11,691 bases of DNA from Burkholderiales bacterium (GTDB lineage Bacteria > Pseudomonadota > Gammaproteobacteria > Burkholderiales > Usitatibacteraceae), in contig JAJAYN010000074.1 of NCBI GenBank assembly GCA_026786225.1, positions 1-11,691 on the forward strand, given 5' to 3'. Position numbers and translations under genes: made by a program. The notes beneath the pieces are model-generated. The model searched no databases, was not told the DNA's origin, and saw nothing but the letters and a program-made list of their open reading frames with translations. The first letter of the stretch is position 1. Every line of letters begins with the position of its first letter. Below, piece by piece: positions 1 to 7,306 of the stretch.

Positions 1-2
1 GC

Positions 3-620
3 TCACTTCCGCCTGGCATGTGTCAATTGGAAATCGAGCAAAGGCAGTTCCACAATCGTGTTGAGCGCGATGTCATGCCGGTTTGCAATATCTGGTTCGA
101 TGCGGAAATCGGTATCGGTCATCAACGCGTTGCAGTCAGGGACGCGCCTCGCGCGGACAGCATTGTCTATCAGTTGAAGAAAGTTTTCGCGACTGCCGAC
201 GCCAGCGAATGGGCATTCGGCATCGGTGCGGCGACGGTGCGCGCAGTCAACACGAGCGAAAAATCCGGCACGCGCCAGCATTACATAAATGCCCTGCTCA
301 GTCGACAGTTTGGCGCGATGGCACTGCATGCGAATCTGGGCGGCGTTGTGGATCGTGAGGCCGAACCAGGTACGCGCCGAAACAGATTGACCTGGGCTCT
401 TGCTGCGGAGTACGAGACGACGCTGCGATGGACGCTTGTTGGCGAAGTCTTGGGACAGCGCGGACAGCCCGCCACGGCGCAAGTTGGATTGCGATGGTGG
501 GCATTGCCCAAGTACGTTCAATTCACGACATCGCTTGGCGCGCAGCGCGGCTCAGGACGGGACGGACGCTGGATGAGTTTCGGCATTCGCTTCGAGACCG
601 GCGATCCGGTTATCTGGTAG
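3..620 (+). CDS. Probable outer-membrane beta-barrel protein, 3' part only
   Basis: The reading frame is open from the window edge to the TAG at 618-620, giving about 205 residues. The first in-frame ATG is at 18, but the frame stays open upstream of it, so the gene very likely begins outside the window. The visible part has no long hydrophobic helix. Instead it shows short stretches of alternating polar and hydrophobic residues separated by charged turns, and it ends in Trp (FETGDPVIW). An aromatic last residue after an amphipathic strand is typical of the beta-signal recognised by the BAM complex, so I infer an outer-membrane barrel. An early PPGMCQLE segment holds a Cys, and a second Cys follows about 23 residues later. 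I do not recognise a named family and assign no substrate. The gene converges on the transporter gene whose stop is at 754. A competing minus-strand frame over the same DNA shows no recognisable features. Confidence 0.55.
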   Translation, partial: SLPPGMCQLEIEQRQFHNRVERDVMPVCNIWFDAEIGIGHQRVAVRDAPRADSIVYQLKKVFATADASEWAFGIGAATVRAVNTSEKSGTRQHYINALLSRQFGAMALHANLGGVVDREAEPGTRRNRLTWALAAEYETTLRWTLVGEVLGQRGQPATAQVGLRWWALPKYVQFTTSLGAQRGSGRDGRWMSFGIRFETGDPVIW

Positions 621-753
621 CAATTCGACGTTGCGCGGCGACGGCAGCAGACCTGCAGAATTTCGCAACTGGCGGCGTGCGCCTGTTGATATTTGAATCC
701 AGGGAAATTTAGGGCACCGATCAGAAATTTCGGTTTGTCTGGATGTACTGGGG

Positions 754-1875
754 CTATGTCTCTTGCTTCATTTTACAGTACTGATACTTCAGCGTTGCCC
801 CGCAGCCAACGATCATCGCAGCGAGCGCAAATAACGAGCGCACGGACAACGTCGACAGCCCCGTCACGCCCTGGCCAATGGTGCAGCCCATCGCGGTCAC
901 GCCACCGGCGCCCATCAGCATCGCGCCGATGATGTGGTTACGCGTGTCTTCGATGCTGGAAAATCCTTCCCAGCGAAATCGTTTGGTCAGCAACGAATAG
1001 GCGAGTGAACCGGCGATCATGCCGAGCGTACTGGCGATGCCGAAGGTGACAATGAGCGACTTGTCGCTCCACAACATCAGCAACTCCAGGCTGTACGCAT
1101 AGGGCGCGACAAACGTGAGCGATTCTGCGGCACGGCTATTGGTACCGAAGAACATCATCTCCAGCGTATCCGCATTTTCGCCAAAGCCGATGTGGGCCGT
1201 GATATACCAACCCGCAACGACCGCGAGACCGTAACCGAGACCACCGAGCCACGCATCGAGGCTGGCGCGAAATTCGCGGCTCATAAGCACGAATACCAGC
1301 ATCGGCGCGGCGACGAGACCGGCCAGCATAATCTGTGCGGTTTTCTTGCTCACATTCAATAGCGGCGCCAGAAAAGACCCCAGCTCCTGTGTGGCGACCC
1401 CGTGCATGGCCACATCGATGGCAACCGCGTCGAGCGTATTGACGCGCCACACGCCGAACAGGCCTTTCATGGTCATGTAAGCGGCGATGCCGAGAAACGC
1501 GAATACCACCATCGATTTCAGATTGCCGCCACCAATGCGCACCAGTGTGCGGCTGCCGCAGCCGCTCGCCAGCGTCATGCCGACGCCAAACATCAAACCA
1601 CCGCCGACGTATGACAACCAGGTGATGTTGGGGCGCGTGTAGAACGCCTTCGAAAGATCGATGAAGCCCGCTGCATAGAGGCCCTGCGCGCCAAGAATCG
1701 CGATGGCCATCGCCAGCACCCACATGCGCATGCGTGTGAAATCGTTCATGTTGACGATATCAGACACTGCGCCCAGTGTGCAGAACTGGGTGCGCGCCGA
1801 GATCGCGCCGAGGATGAAAGCGACGGCGAACCCTAGCCAGGCGACGGTGGATGCGAGATTGGTGGCGCTGGTCAT
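754..1875 (-). CDS. YeeE/YedE (TsuA-type) membrane transporter, probable thiosulfate/sulfur uptake
   Basis: This 373-residue, very hydrophobic protein has roughly nine membrane segments and belongs to the YeeE/YedE family. Characterised members (TsuA) import thiosulfate across the inner membrane by passing it along three conserved cysteines. All three signature sites are visible: RTQFC (C32), ASGCGSRT (C106) and AMGCTIGQG (C331), so the protein looks intact. Two extra cysteines, C358 and C367, sit near the C-terminus. The length fits the full-size family, which arose from two related halves. The ATG at 1875-1873 is taken because the Cys-bearing first helix starts only a few residues later, although no good Shine-Dalgarno sequence precedes it. 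The gene lies 115 bp downstream of queC on the same strand, so it may be a separate unit. No TusA-like or YeeD partner is visible. The family is certain; the substrate is inferred from homologues. Confidence 0.88.
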   Translation of the reverse strand: MTSATNLASTVAWLGFAVAFILGAISARTQFCTLGAVSDIVNMNDFTRMRMWVLAMAIAILGAQGLYAAGFIDLSKAFYTRPNITWLSYVGGGLMFGVGMTLASGCGSRTLVRIGGGNLKSMVVFAFLGIAAYMTMKGLFGVWRVNTLDAVAIDVAMHGVATQELGSFLAPLLNVSKKTAQIMLAGLVAAPMLVFVLMSREFRASLDAWLGGLGYGLAVVAGWYITAHIGFGENADTLEMMFFGTNSRAAESLTFVAPYAYSLELLMLWSDKSLIVTFGIASTLGMIAGSLAYSLLTKRFRWEGFSSIEDTRNHIIGAMLMGAGGVTAMGCTIGQGVTGLSTLSVRSLFALAAMIVGCGATLKYQYCKMKQET

Positions 1876-1990
1876 TTTGGTGGTGTAAGCCGTTGCGACG
1901 AAAAGTCAGGCGACACGCATTTTACCGTTCCACCCCACGCAATAGAAACAGACGCCGCTAATACTTGATCGTATGCAATAAACCGCAAAC

Positions 1991-2680
1991 TCAAGCGTAG
2001 CGCGTCGGGTCCGTAAGGCCCGCTGCAAAAAAACCATCTTTCCGCAATCGGCACGAATCACACACGCCACACGCGCGTCCATCGGCATCGGCCTGGTAGC
2101 AGGAGACGGTCAACGCGTAATCCACGCCAAGTCGCGTGCCTTCACGCACAATGTCGGCCTTGCTCATGTGGATAATCGGTGTGTGGATCACTAATTGCTC
2201 GCCCTCGATCCCGGCGCGGGTCGCCAAGCGCGCCATGGCCTGGTACGCCGCGATGTAATCGGGTCGGCAATCGGGGTAGCCGGAATAATCGACGGCGTTC
2301 ATTCCGGCGAAAATATTCGGCGCACCCAGCGTTTCGGCCCATGCCAGCGCCAGCGAGAGGAAAATCGTGTTGCGTGCGGGCACATACGTAATGGGGACGC
2401 CGACGGTGGGGCCGGTTGGCACGGCGATATTGTTATCGGTGAGTGCTGAACCACCCCAGCCGGTGAGATCGAGTTTGACCACCCGATGCTCTTTTGCCCC
2501 GCGCGCCTGCGCCACGCGCGCGGAAGCAAACAGCTCCGAACGGTGTCGCTGGCCGTAGTCAAACGACAATGCATAGACTTCAAAGCCGCGTTCGTGCGCC
2601 ATCGCCAGCACCGTCGCGGAATCCAGCCCGCCGGAGAGCAGCACGACCGCACGCGGTTTACCCGTTTGCGCCATATTCAT
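1991..2680 (-). CDS. queC: 7-cyano-7-deazaguanine (preQ0) synthase QueC
   Basis: QueC converts 7-carboxy-7-deazaguanine to preQ0 using ATP and ammonia, in the cytosolic pathway to queuosine in tRNA. The protein has 229 residues, close to the usual ~230. The ATP pyrophosphatase P-loop SGGLDS lies at residues 16-21. A zinc site near the C-terminus is formed by C194, C204, C207 and C210 (SCY…ACGVCDSC). The frame stays open for another 26 residues upstream. I chose the ATG at 2680-2678 because it forms an ATGA overlap with the TGA of queE, and because the P-loop then sits near the N-terminus as in the family. A second ATG at 2674 is a possible alternative. The tight overlap with queE, whose product makes the QueC substrate, points to translational coupling. 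I see no convincing terminator downstream. Confidence 0.96.
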   Translation of the reverse strand: MNMAQTGKPRAVVLLSGGLDSATVLAMAHERGFEVYALSFDYGQRHRSELFASARVAQARGAKEHRVVKLDLTGWGGSALTDNNIAVPTGPTVGVPITYVPARNTIFLSLALAWAETLGAPNIFAGMNAVDYSGYPDCRPDYIAAYQAMARLATRAGIEGEQLVIHTPIIHMSKADIVREGTRLGVDYALTVSCYQADADGRACGVCDSCRLRKDGFFAAGLTDPTRYA

Positions 2681-3414
2681 ACGCCGCGCTTTTCGCCCCA
2701 GATGATTTTGTGCAATTGAACCTGCATGCGTACCGGCAGCCCATCGCGCAGTATCCATGTCGCGAGTTGCTCATAGCGCACTTCGGTGAACGCGGGCGAA
2801 AACAAAACCGGCGCGAGTTCCGCCAATTTTCTTTTAGCGAGCAATGCGGCGGCCCATTCGTAATCGGCTTCGGACGTAATAACAAATTTGATTTCGTCGC
2901 CAGGCTTCAACAGCGGCAGATTTTCCCAGCGATTCTTGTCGACTTCGCCCGAGCCAGGGGTTTTGATATCGACGATGCGGGAGACCCGCGGATCGACTGC
3001 GGCGATGTCGATGGCACCGCTGGTTTCGAGCGACACCGAATAGCTTTGGTCGCATAACTTCGCAAGCAGTGTGAGGCAGTTCTTTTGCGCCAGCGGTTCT
3101 CCGCCGGTCACGCACACTGTTTTTGTTTTGTGCGTTGCAACTTCCGCGATGACATCGTCGATGTCGCGGGTTTTACCGTCGTGAAACGCGTACGCCGTAT
3201 CGCAGTAACCGCAGCGTAGCGGGCAACCCGTCAGGCGCACAAACACGGTTGGCAGTCCGACGCGGCTCGATTCGCCTTGCAGCGAAAAGAAGATTTCGTT
3301 GATGCGCAGGGTGTTCGCGCGTGCGCGTGCTGGAACGCTTCCGCTTACGACAGGCGCTTTCTTCCCTTCGGCTTTGCGAATCGTCGCAGCAGGAATCTTG
3401 GTCAAGGTACGCAT
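2677..3414 (-). CDS. queE: 7-carboxy-7-deazaguanine synthase QueE (radical SAM)
   Basis: QueE is a radical SAM enzyme that contracts 6-carboxy-tetrahydropterin to 7-carboxy-7-deazaguanine, the step before QueC. The [4Fe-4S] motif CPLRCGYC supplies C64, C68 and C71. A VTGGEP segment follows at about residues 102-107, typical of SAM binding. The family's usual start (LRINEIFFSLQGES) begins only at about residue 36. The protein is 245 residues long instead of roughly 210, with a basic, Ala/Lys-rich N-terminal extension. No ATG, GTG or TTG lies just before the conserved part: the valines there use GTC, GTA and GTT. The ATG at 3414 is therefore the best start, with a TTG at codon 4 as the only nearby alternative. 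No clear Shine-Dalgarno sequence is seen. The gene follows cpoB by 17 bp and overlaps queC by an ATGA, so it is probably transcribed with the tol-pal genes. Confidence 0.95.
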   Translation of the reverse strand: MRTLTKIPAATIRKAEGKKAPVVSGSVPARARANTLRINEIFFSLQGESSRVGLPTVFVRLTGCPLRCGYCDTAYAFHDGKTRDIDDVIAEVATHKTKTVCVTGGEPLAQKNCLTLLAKLCDQSYSVSLETSGAIDIAAVDPRVSRIVDIKTPGSGEVDKNRWENLPLLKPGDEIKFVITSEADYEWAAALLAKRKLAELAPVLFSPAFTEVRYEQLATWILRDGLPVRMQVQLHKIIWGEKRGV

Positions 3415-3431
3415 GGGCGACCAGATGCGGG

Positions 3432-4268
3432 TTAGCGTCTCAGTGCAGGAAGGCGGGTTCTCGCCTTGCCGGCGGCTTCGGAACCCGGATACTTGGCGAT
3501 GACATCTTCGAGCGCGTTGCGCGCCGAACCGTTGTCGCCGATTTCTGCATAGATGCTGGCCATCGCCAGCAATGCGTCGGGTGCTTTGGCCGAATCGGGG
3601 AATTGCTTGAGCAGTGCGTCTTGCGTGGTGCGTGCGCTGCCGTAATCGCGAAGATTGAAATAACTGATACCCATCCAGTAATGCGCGTTCGACACGAGTT
3701 GACCGCTTGGATAGTCTTTGATAAACGTCTGGAACGCGCGAATCGCTGCCGCGTAATCGCCGCGCTTGAACGCATTTGAACCGACATCGTAGACGGCATC
3801 TTCTTTTGCGCGCGATGCGGCGGTCTGCGCGACGGTTGGCGGTACCGATATCGCAGCGGCAGGTGCAACATTGGCGGCAGCCGGTGCACCTGCCGGCGTT
3901 TCGCCAGGGACACCCTCCAGCTTGCGTAACCGCGTATCGATATCAAGATAAAAATCGCGCTGGCGCTTGGTGAGTTGCTCATCGAGATTGGACATCACTT
4001 CGACTTGCCCGCGAAGCTTGGCGATCTCGGCATTAAGTTGCTCGATCTGGTTCAACAATTGAATGATGCCGAGGTTCCTGATCGATTCTTCAATCTTTTG
4101 CAGGCGGGCATCGTTGTCGCGGTTCTGCTGGTCGATTTGCGCGCGTAGATTGCGGAGGTCTTTGCGCGCCTCTTCATCGTCGAACAGTCCGGCGGTGGCA
4201 TTCAGGCTGAGCGCCATTACGGCTACCAGCAGCGTGTTTCGCAAAAATGGGAATGGATTTGAAAACAT
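3432..4268 (-). CDS. cpoB: Cell division coordinator CpoB (YbgF), periplasmic TPR protein
   Basis: CpoB is a periplasmic protein that binds TolA and links Tol-Pal constriction to septal peptidoglycan synthesis by PBP1B. The 278-residue product starts with a Sec signal peptide: a hydrophobic stretch at about residues 11-22, then ATA before a likely cleavage at A26/G27. Next come an acidic GLFDDEEAR start, a coiled-coil trimerisation region (about 33-118), an Ala/Pro-rich linker (about 121-150) and TPR repeats (about 158-275) with the typical DYAAAIRAFQ and YPSG spacing. The open frame extends 29 codons upstream to 4355. I chose the ATG at 4268-4266 because it places the signal peptide at the N-terminus. 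The ribosome-binding site is weak. It lies 233 bp downstream of pal, a gap that holds an inverted repeat and could contain its own promoter, and 17 bp before queE. Confidence 0.93.
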   Translation of the reverse strand: MFSNPFPFLRNTLLVAVMALSLNATAGLFDDEEARKDLRNLRAQIDQQNRDNDARLQKIEESIRNLGIIQLLNQIEQLNAEIAKLRGQVEVMSNLDEQLTKRQRDFYLDIDTRLRKLEGVPGETPAGAPAAANVAPAAAISVPPTVAQTAASRAKEDAVYDVGSNAFKRGDYAAAIRAFQTFIKDYPSGQLVSNAHYWMGISYFNLRDYGSARTTQDALLKQFPDSAKAPDALLAMASIYAEIGDNGSARNALEDVIAKYPGSEAAGKARTRLPALRR

Positions 4269-4440
4269 GGTTCTTTTGGCTCTGGCGTGTTGAAGGAAAT
4301 TAGTCTGCGTCGACACAGACGGGATGCTAAATGCGGGAAACAACTGGCTTCGCATAAAAGCGACCGGGAATGACCACCGGGTTCAGGCATGGACCACAAC
4401 ATTCACCGCTGCAGCAGCAACGCCTTACAAACTCTAGCAC

Positions 4441-4482
4441 TGGCGCGGCGTTACAGAGACTTTTGCTCCAAACGCCGCACCA
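4441..4482 (-). repeat. Inverted repeat (hairpin) in the pal–cpoB intergenic region
   Basis: GCGGCGTT at 4445-4452 and AACGCCGC at 4471-4478 form perfect 8-base arms around an 18-base loop. Outside them TGG (4441-4443) and CCA (4480-4482) extend the stem to about 12 pairs with one C/A mismatch. Inside the loop GAG (4456-4458) and CTC (4466-4468) could pair too. The element starts about 20 bases after the pal stop on the transcribed strand. No U-run follows in the transcript direction, so it is not a standard intrinsic terminator. It might be an RNA-stabilising or processing hairpin, a weak attenuator or a protein-binding site. The role is inferred; the repeat itself is plain in the sequence. 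Confidence 0.6.
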
Positions 4483-4501
4483 GATAACGATCCAGCCAAA
4501 A

Positions 4502-5041
4502 TTACTCGCCGTCGTACACAATTTCCACACGGCGATTTTGTGCCCATGACGCTTCATCGTGACCGGTCGACTTTGGCTTGTCCTCACCAAAGCTGATGGT
4601 TTCCATGCGCTCATCACCTACACCCAGAACCGACGTCGCTTTGCGAACCGCATTGGAACGCCGCTGGCCCAGCGCCATGTTGTACTCGCGTGAGCCGCGC
4701 TCATCAGCGTGACCTTCAAGGCGCACTTTGCGGTTGCGGTTCTGTGAGAGATAGCTTGCATGCGCCTGAATGAGCGATGCAAACTCCGACTTGACGGCAT
4801 CGGTGTTGTAATCAAAATAAATGACACGCTTGGACAGGACATTGATCGGATCCTTGAGCGGATCAATCCTTCCCTGCATTCCGGTGACAGGTGTGGTTTG
4901 CGTGCCACTCGTCGTCGGTGTGCCCGTCGTACCGCTTCCGGTTACGGGTGTGCGGTCTTCAACTTTGGTTGGAACAGGATCCGTGCTCGCACAAGCGCCA
5001 AGCAAAACCAATATTCCAACGCCAATTAGCATTTTTTTCAT
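4502..5041 (-). CDS. pal: Peptidoglycan-associated lipoprotein Pal
   Basis: Pal is an outer-membrane lipoprotein that binds peptidoglycan through an OmpA-type domain and shuttles between the cell wall and TolB. The 179-residue precursor has a short lipoprotein signal with a lipobox LGAC, making C17 the lipidated residue. A Thr/Gly/Pro-rich tether follows (about 25-55), then the OmpA-like domain (about 68-178). The domain contains VIYFDYNTD, GHADERGSREYN and the NxxLGxRR motif; D113 and R128 match the pair that binds diaminopimelate. Length and layout are normal. The ATG at 5041-5039 has a strong Shine-Dalgarno sequence six bases upstream. The gene sits 93 bp after tolB, the first real gap in the tol run, which may reflect extra control of this abundant protein. 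Confidence 0.97.
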   Translation of the reverse strand: MKKMLIGVGILVLLGACASTDPVPTKVEDRTPVTGSGTTGTPTTSGTQTTPVTGMQGRIDPLKDPINVLSKRVIYFDYNTDAVKSEFASLIQAHASYLSQNRNRKVRLEGHADERGSREYNMALGQRRSNAVRKATSVLGVGDERMETISFGEDKPKSTGHDEASWAQNRRVEIVYDGE

Positions 5042-5047
5042 GTTTTT

Positions 5048-5052
5048 CCCCT
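5048..5052 (-). promoter_or_regulatory. Strong ribosome-binding site of pal
   Basis: On the minus strand AGGGG is followed by six bases (AAAAAC) and then the pal ATG. This is one of the best Shine-Dalgarno sequences in the window and supports the chosen pal start. It contrasts with the weak sites in front of tolB and cpoB and fits the high copy number usual for Pal. Confidence 0.7.
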
Positions 5053-5134
5053 AAAGTAGGTAACGAGTCATATCAAAGAACACTGGAAGCACTGGCTAGT
5101 TTATGCTTTTTTTGTAACGGCAAGGCATTGACTC

Positions 5135-6457
5135 TCACCGCGCGCCGGAAGAACCATATGGTCCCCACGCGGGTTCGCGCACATCGCCCGCCTGCGAAGA
5201 TAGCTTGAGTTTGAAGCGCCCATCAGCGGACACCGCACCCAGCTTCCCCCGCCCGCCCGATTTATCTTCGTACAAAATGGTGCGACCATTCGGTGAAAAG
5301 CTGGGGCTGTCGTCGAGTGGTCCTTCGGTAAGAATGGTGCGCTGCCCGGTGGCGATTTCAAACGTCGCAATGCGCAGCTTTCCGCCCTCGCGGTTCACAA
5401 ACGCAATCAATTTACCATCGGGACTGAGGCGTGGCGTGGTGTTGTAGCTGCCCTCAAAGGTCAAGCGCTTTGCCTCGCCGCCGGAGACGGGCACGCGATA
5501 CAACTGCGGGCCGCCCGATCGATCCGAGAAGAAAATAATGTCCTTGCCATCGGGTGTAAACGTGGCACCGGAGTCGATGGCGTTACTCTGCATGAGGCGC
5601 GTCGGCTCGCCGCCGCCAGACAGAATAATGTAAATCTGCGAGATGTCATCTTTCGACAGTGAAATAACGAGCTTGCTGCCATCCGGCGACCAGCTTGGCG
5701 CCGTGTTGTCGCCACGGAAACTGGCAACCACTTTTCGCTGGCCGGTGACCAGGTCCTGGACAATCACGGTCGATTTGCGGCTCTCGAAGGAGACATAGGC
5801 AATTCTGTTGCCGTCGGGCGACCACTTCGGCGAACCGATAGGCTCCAGCGACGACAACACCGCTTGTGGATTGAAACCGTCCGCATCGGCGACTTGCAAC
5901 TCGAACCGTGGCCCGCGCTTCAATACATAGGCGATACGCGTCGAAAACACGCCCTTCTCACCGATCAGCTTTTCGTAAATTTCATCGGAAATCTTGTGTG
6001 CCGTCGCGCGCAATTGCGACGCACTGACAGTGTAGGAAGTCGTCGCCAACTGATTTTGCCTGGCGACGTCAAACAAGCGGAAGTTCACCTCGAACCGCCC
6101 ATCCGGCAGGGGTTTGATGCCGCCGATAACCAGCGCTTCGGCACTGCGGCCGGACCAATCTACAAAGTTCACTTGAGAAGGTTCGGTGGGCAGATTGGGG
6201 ACGCCGACCGTATTGACGATGCGAAACATGCCCGAGCGGGCAAGGTTGTCGGCGATCAGCGGCGTGAGATTTTGTGGCGCATTCGCCTCCAGCGCGAAAG
6301 GTGCAATAGCGATGGGCACCTGACGGCCGGAACTGGTCTCGACGTTGATGGTGAGTTGCGCGTGCGCCGTCGATACGACCAGAAACAGGCCAGCGACGGT
6401 GCGCGCGAAGATACAAAAAAAACTGTTTCGGCTGAGCATGTATTGGGCGTTGACCAT
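5135..6457 (-). CDS. tolB: Tol-Pal system periplasmic protein TolB
   Basis: TolB is the periplasmic beta-propeller that binds Pal and, through its N-terminus, TolA domain III. The product has 440 residues including a Sec signal peptide with likely cleavage at AHA/Q (after residue 33), so the mature protein begins QLTINVETSSG, the TolA-contacting tail. An alpha/beta N-terminal domain (about 40-170) precedes a propeller with five visible PD40-type repeats: SPKWSPDG (about 209), APSWSPDG (253), GATFTPDG (297), TPRLSPDG (341) and SPSFSPNG (384). The start is uncertain. The ATG at 6457 leaves 14 bp after tolA, while a second ATG at 6439 (codon 7) gives a shorter, equally good signal peptide. Neither has a clear Shine-Dalgarno sequence, so coupling to tolA translation is likely. 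Confidence 0.97.
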   Translation of the reverse strand: MVNAQYMLSRNSFFCIFARTVAGLFLVVSTAHAQLTINVETSSGRQVPIAIAPFALEANAPQNLTPLIADNLARSGMFRIVNTVGVPNLPTEPSQVNFVDWSGRSAEALVIGGIKPLPDGRFEVNFRLFDVARQNQLATTSYTVSASQLRATAHKISDEIYEKLIGEKGVFSTRIAYVLKRGPRFELQVADADGFNPQAVLSSLEPIGSPKWSPDGNRIAYVSFESRKSTVIVQDLVTGQRKVVASFRGDNTAPSWSPDGSKLVISLSKDDISQIYIILSGGGEPTRLMQSNAIDSGATFTPDGKDIIFFSDRSGGPQLYRVPVSGGEAKRLTFEGSYNTTPRLSPDGKLIAFVNREGGKLRIATFEIATGQRTILTEGPLDDSPSFSPNGRTILYEDKSGGRGKLGAVSADGRFKLKLSSQAGDVREPAWGPYGSSGAR

Positions 6458-6471
6458 GTGAGTGTTGCGTT

Positions 6472-7305
6472 CTATCGTTCGTGTCGTATGTTCAAATTAA
6501 GTTCACGTCGACCGCCAAAAAGGTCGGCATTTTCCGGCTGCGGCCAATTGCGGATGCCATTGATGGCTCGCTCCACAGCGTCATCATAGACTTTATCGCC
6601 GGATGGCTTCACAACTTGCGCATCCAAAATAACGCCGTTAACCAGAAGCCGCAAGCGCACCGACACTTCTGGTCTACCGGTAACGGAATCAGGAATATTG
6701 GCCCGGTCACGAATCAGTTTCGCAATTTTATTTGCATAGTCTGCCTGTGCTGCGTTGCGTACGCTGGCGGCAGCGGCATCTTTTGCTGCCTGCTCAGCGC
6801 GCAGCCGGTCCTCAGCCACTTTCTGTGCCGCCTTGAGTTTTGCCTCGTCATCCTTGCGCTTCTTTTCCACTTCCGCCAGCTTCTGCTTCTCTACCAGCGC
6901 CTTTTCTTCGCGCATCTTTTTCTCGCGTTCCGCTTTTTCGAGTTTCTCCCGCTTGGCCTGCAATTGAATATCGGCCTTGCTCGGCTGCGGCGGCGCTTTT
7001 TCCACCTTGGGCTCAATCTTCGGCTCTACCACCTTTTCTATCTTGGGTGGGTCCGGCTCGGGTTCAGGCGGCGGCGCCGGCGTTACTGGTGCCTCGACCA
7101 CGTTTCGTATCGGCGGCAGCTGGTCCCATAGCTCGGCGATGGCCGGTTCGGGAAGCTTTACCTGCCACGACACGCCAAACACGATCAGGGCAAAAAAACC
7201 GCCATGCACAATGAATGCAAGCAGCGCTGCGGGCCATTTGCCAGGCTCGGTGCGCTCCAGTAGCGGCGAGCGATGATGATTCGATGTGGGTGGAGGGTAG
7301 GTCAT
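6472..7305 (-). CDS. tolA: Tol-Pal system protein TolA
   Basis: TolA is the inner-membrane-anchored rod that spans the periplasm and passes TolQR energy to TolB and Pal. The 277 residues show a short cytoplasmic N-terminus, one membrane helix (about 24-47) and a Pro/Glu-rich stretch (about 72-108). A long Lys/Glu/Ala-rich helix (domain II, about 109-188) follows, then a TonB-like domain III (about 188-277) with VSVRLRLLVNGVILDAQVVKPSG. In the membrane helix H34 matches the functional His of the E. coli SxxxH motif, but the Ser position is Ala (A30). The helical domain is shorter than in E. coli TolA (421 residues). The ATG lies one base after the tolR stop, so translation is probably coupled. 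A PPP run occurs at residues 4-6 and another at 78-80. Confidence 0.95.
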   Translation of the reverse strand: MTYPPPTSNHHRSPLLERTEPGKWPAALLAFIVHGGFFALIVFGVSWQVKLPEPAIAELWDQLPPIRNVVEAPVTPAPPPEPEPDPPKIEKVVEPKIEPKVEKAPPQPSKADIQLQAKREKLEKAEREKKMREEKALVEKQKLAEVEKKRKDDEAKLKAAQKVAEDRLRAEQAAKDAAAASVRNAAQADYANKIAKLIRDRANIPDSVTGRPEVSVRLRLLVNGVILDAQVVKPSGDKVYDDAVERAINGIRNWPQPENADLFGGRRELNLNIRHER

Positions 7306-7306
7306 T

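Noticed and set aside
3..521. Minus-strand open frame opposite the first gene.
   Set aside because: It has no recognisable motif and lies entirely over the plus-strand barrel-like frame, which has the better C-terminal signature.
716..740. Possible weak terminator after the beta-barrel gene: ACCGA and TCGGT arms around a 9-base loop, followed by TTTGTCT.
   Set aside because: The stem has only five pairs with a mixed tail, and it lies almost 100 bases past the stop; such a match is likely by chance.
1876..1990. queC–transporter gap inspected for a tRNA, terminator and promoter.
   Set aside because: No cloverleaf fits, the only stem (ATAC/GTAT on the minus strand) is four pairs, and candidate -10 boxes match poorly at odd spacing.
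4269..4355. Upstream extension of CpoB by 29 residues.
   Set aside because: It would bury the signal peptide behind a polar N-terminus; the ATG at 4268 gives a normal Sec signal.
5065..5134. GAGTCA/TGACTC six-base inverted repeat and a run of seven T on the plus strand in the tolB–pal gap.
   Set aside because: The arms are only six bases and almost 60 apart, and the T-run is on the non-transcribed side, so neither makes a terminator for tolB.
6481..7131. Long plus-strand open frame opposite tolA, rich in Phe, Leu and Arg.
   Set aside because: It is the complement of the Lys/Glu/Ala-rich TolA helix, whose codon bias leaves the opposite strand open without real coding signs.
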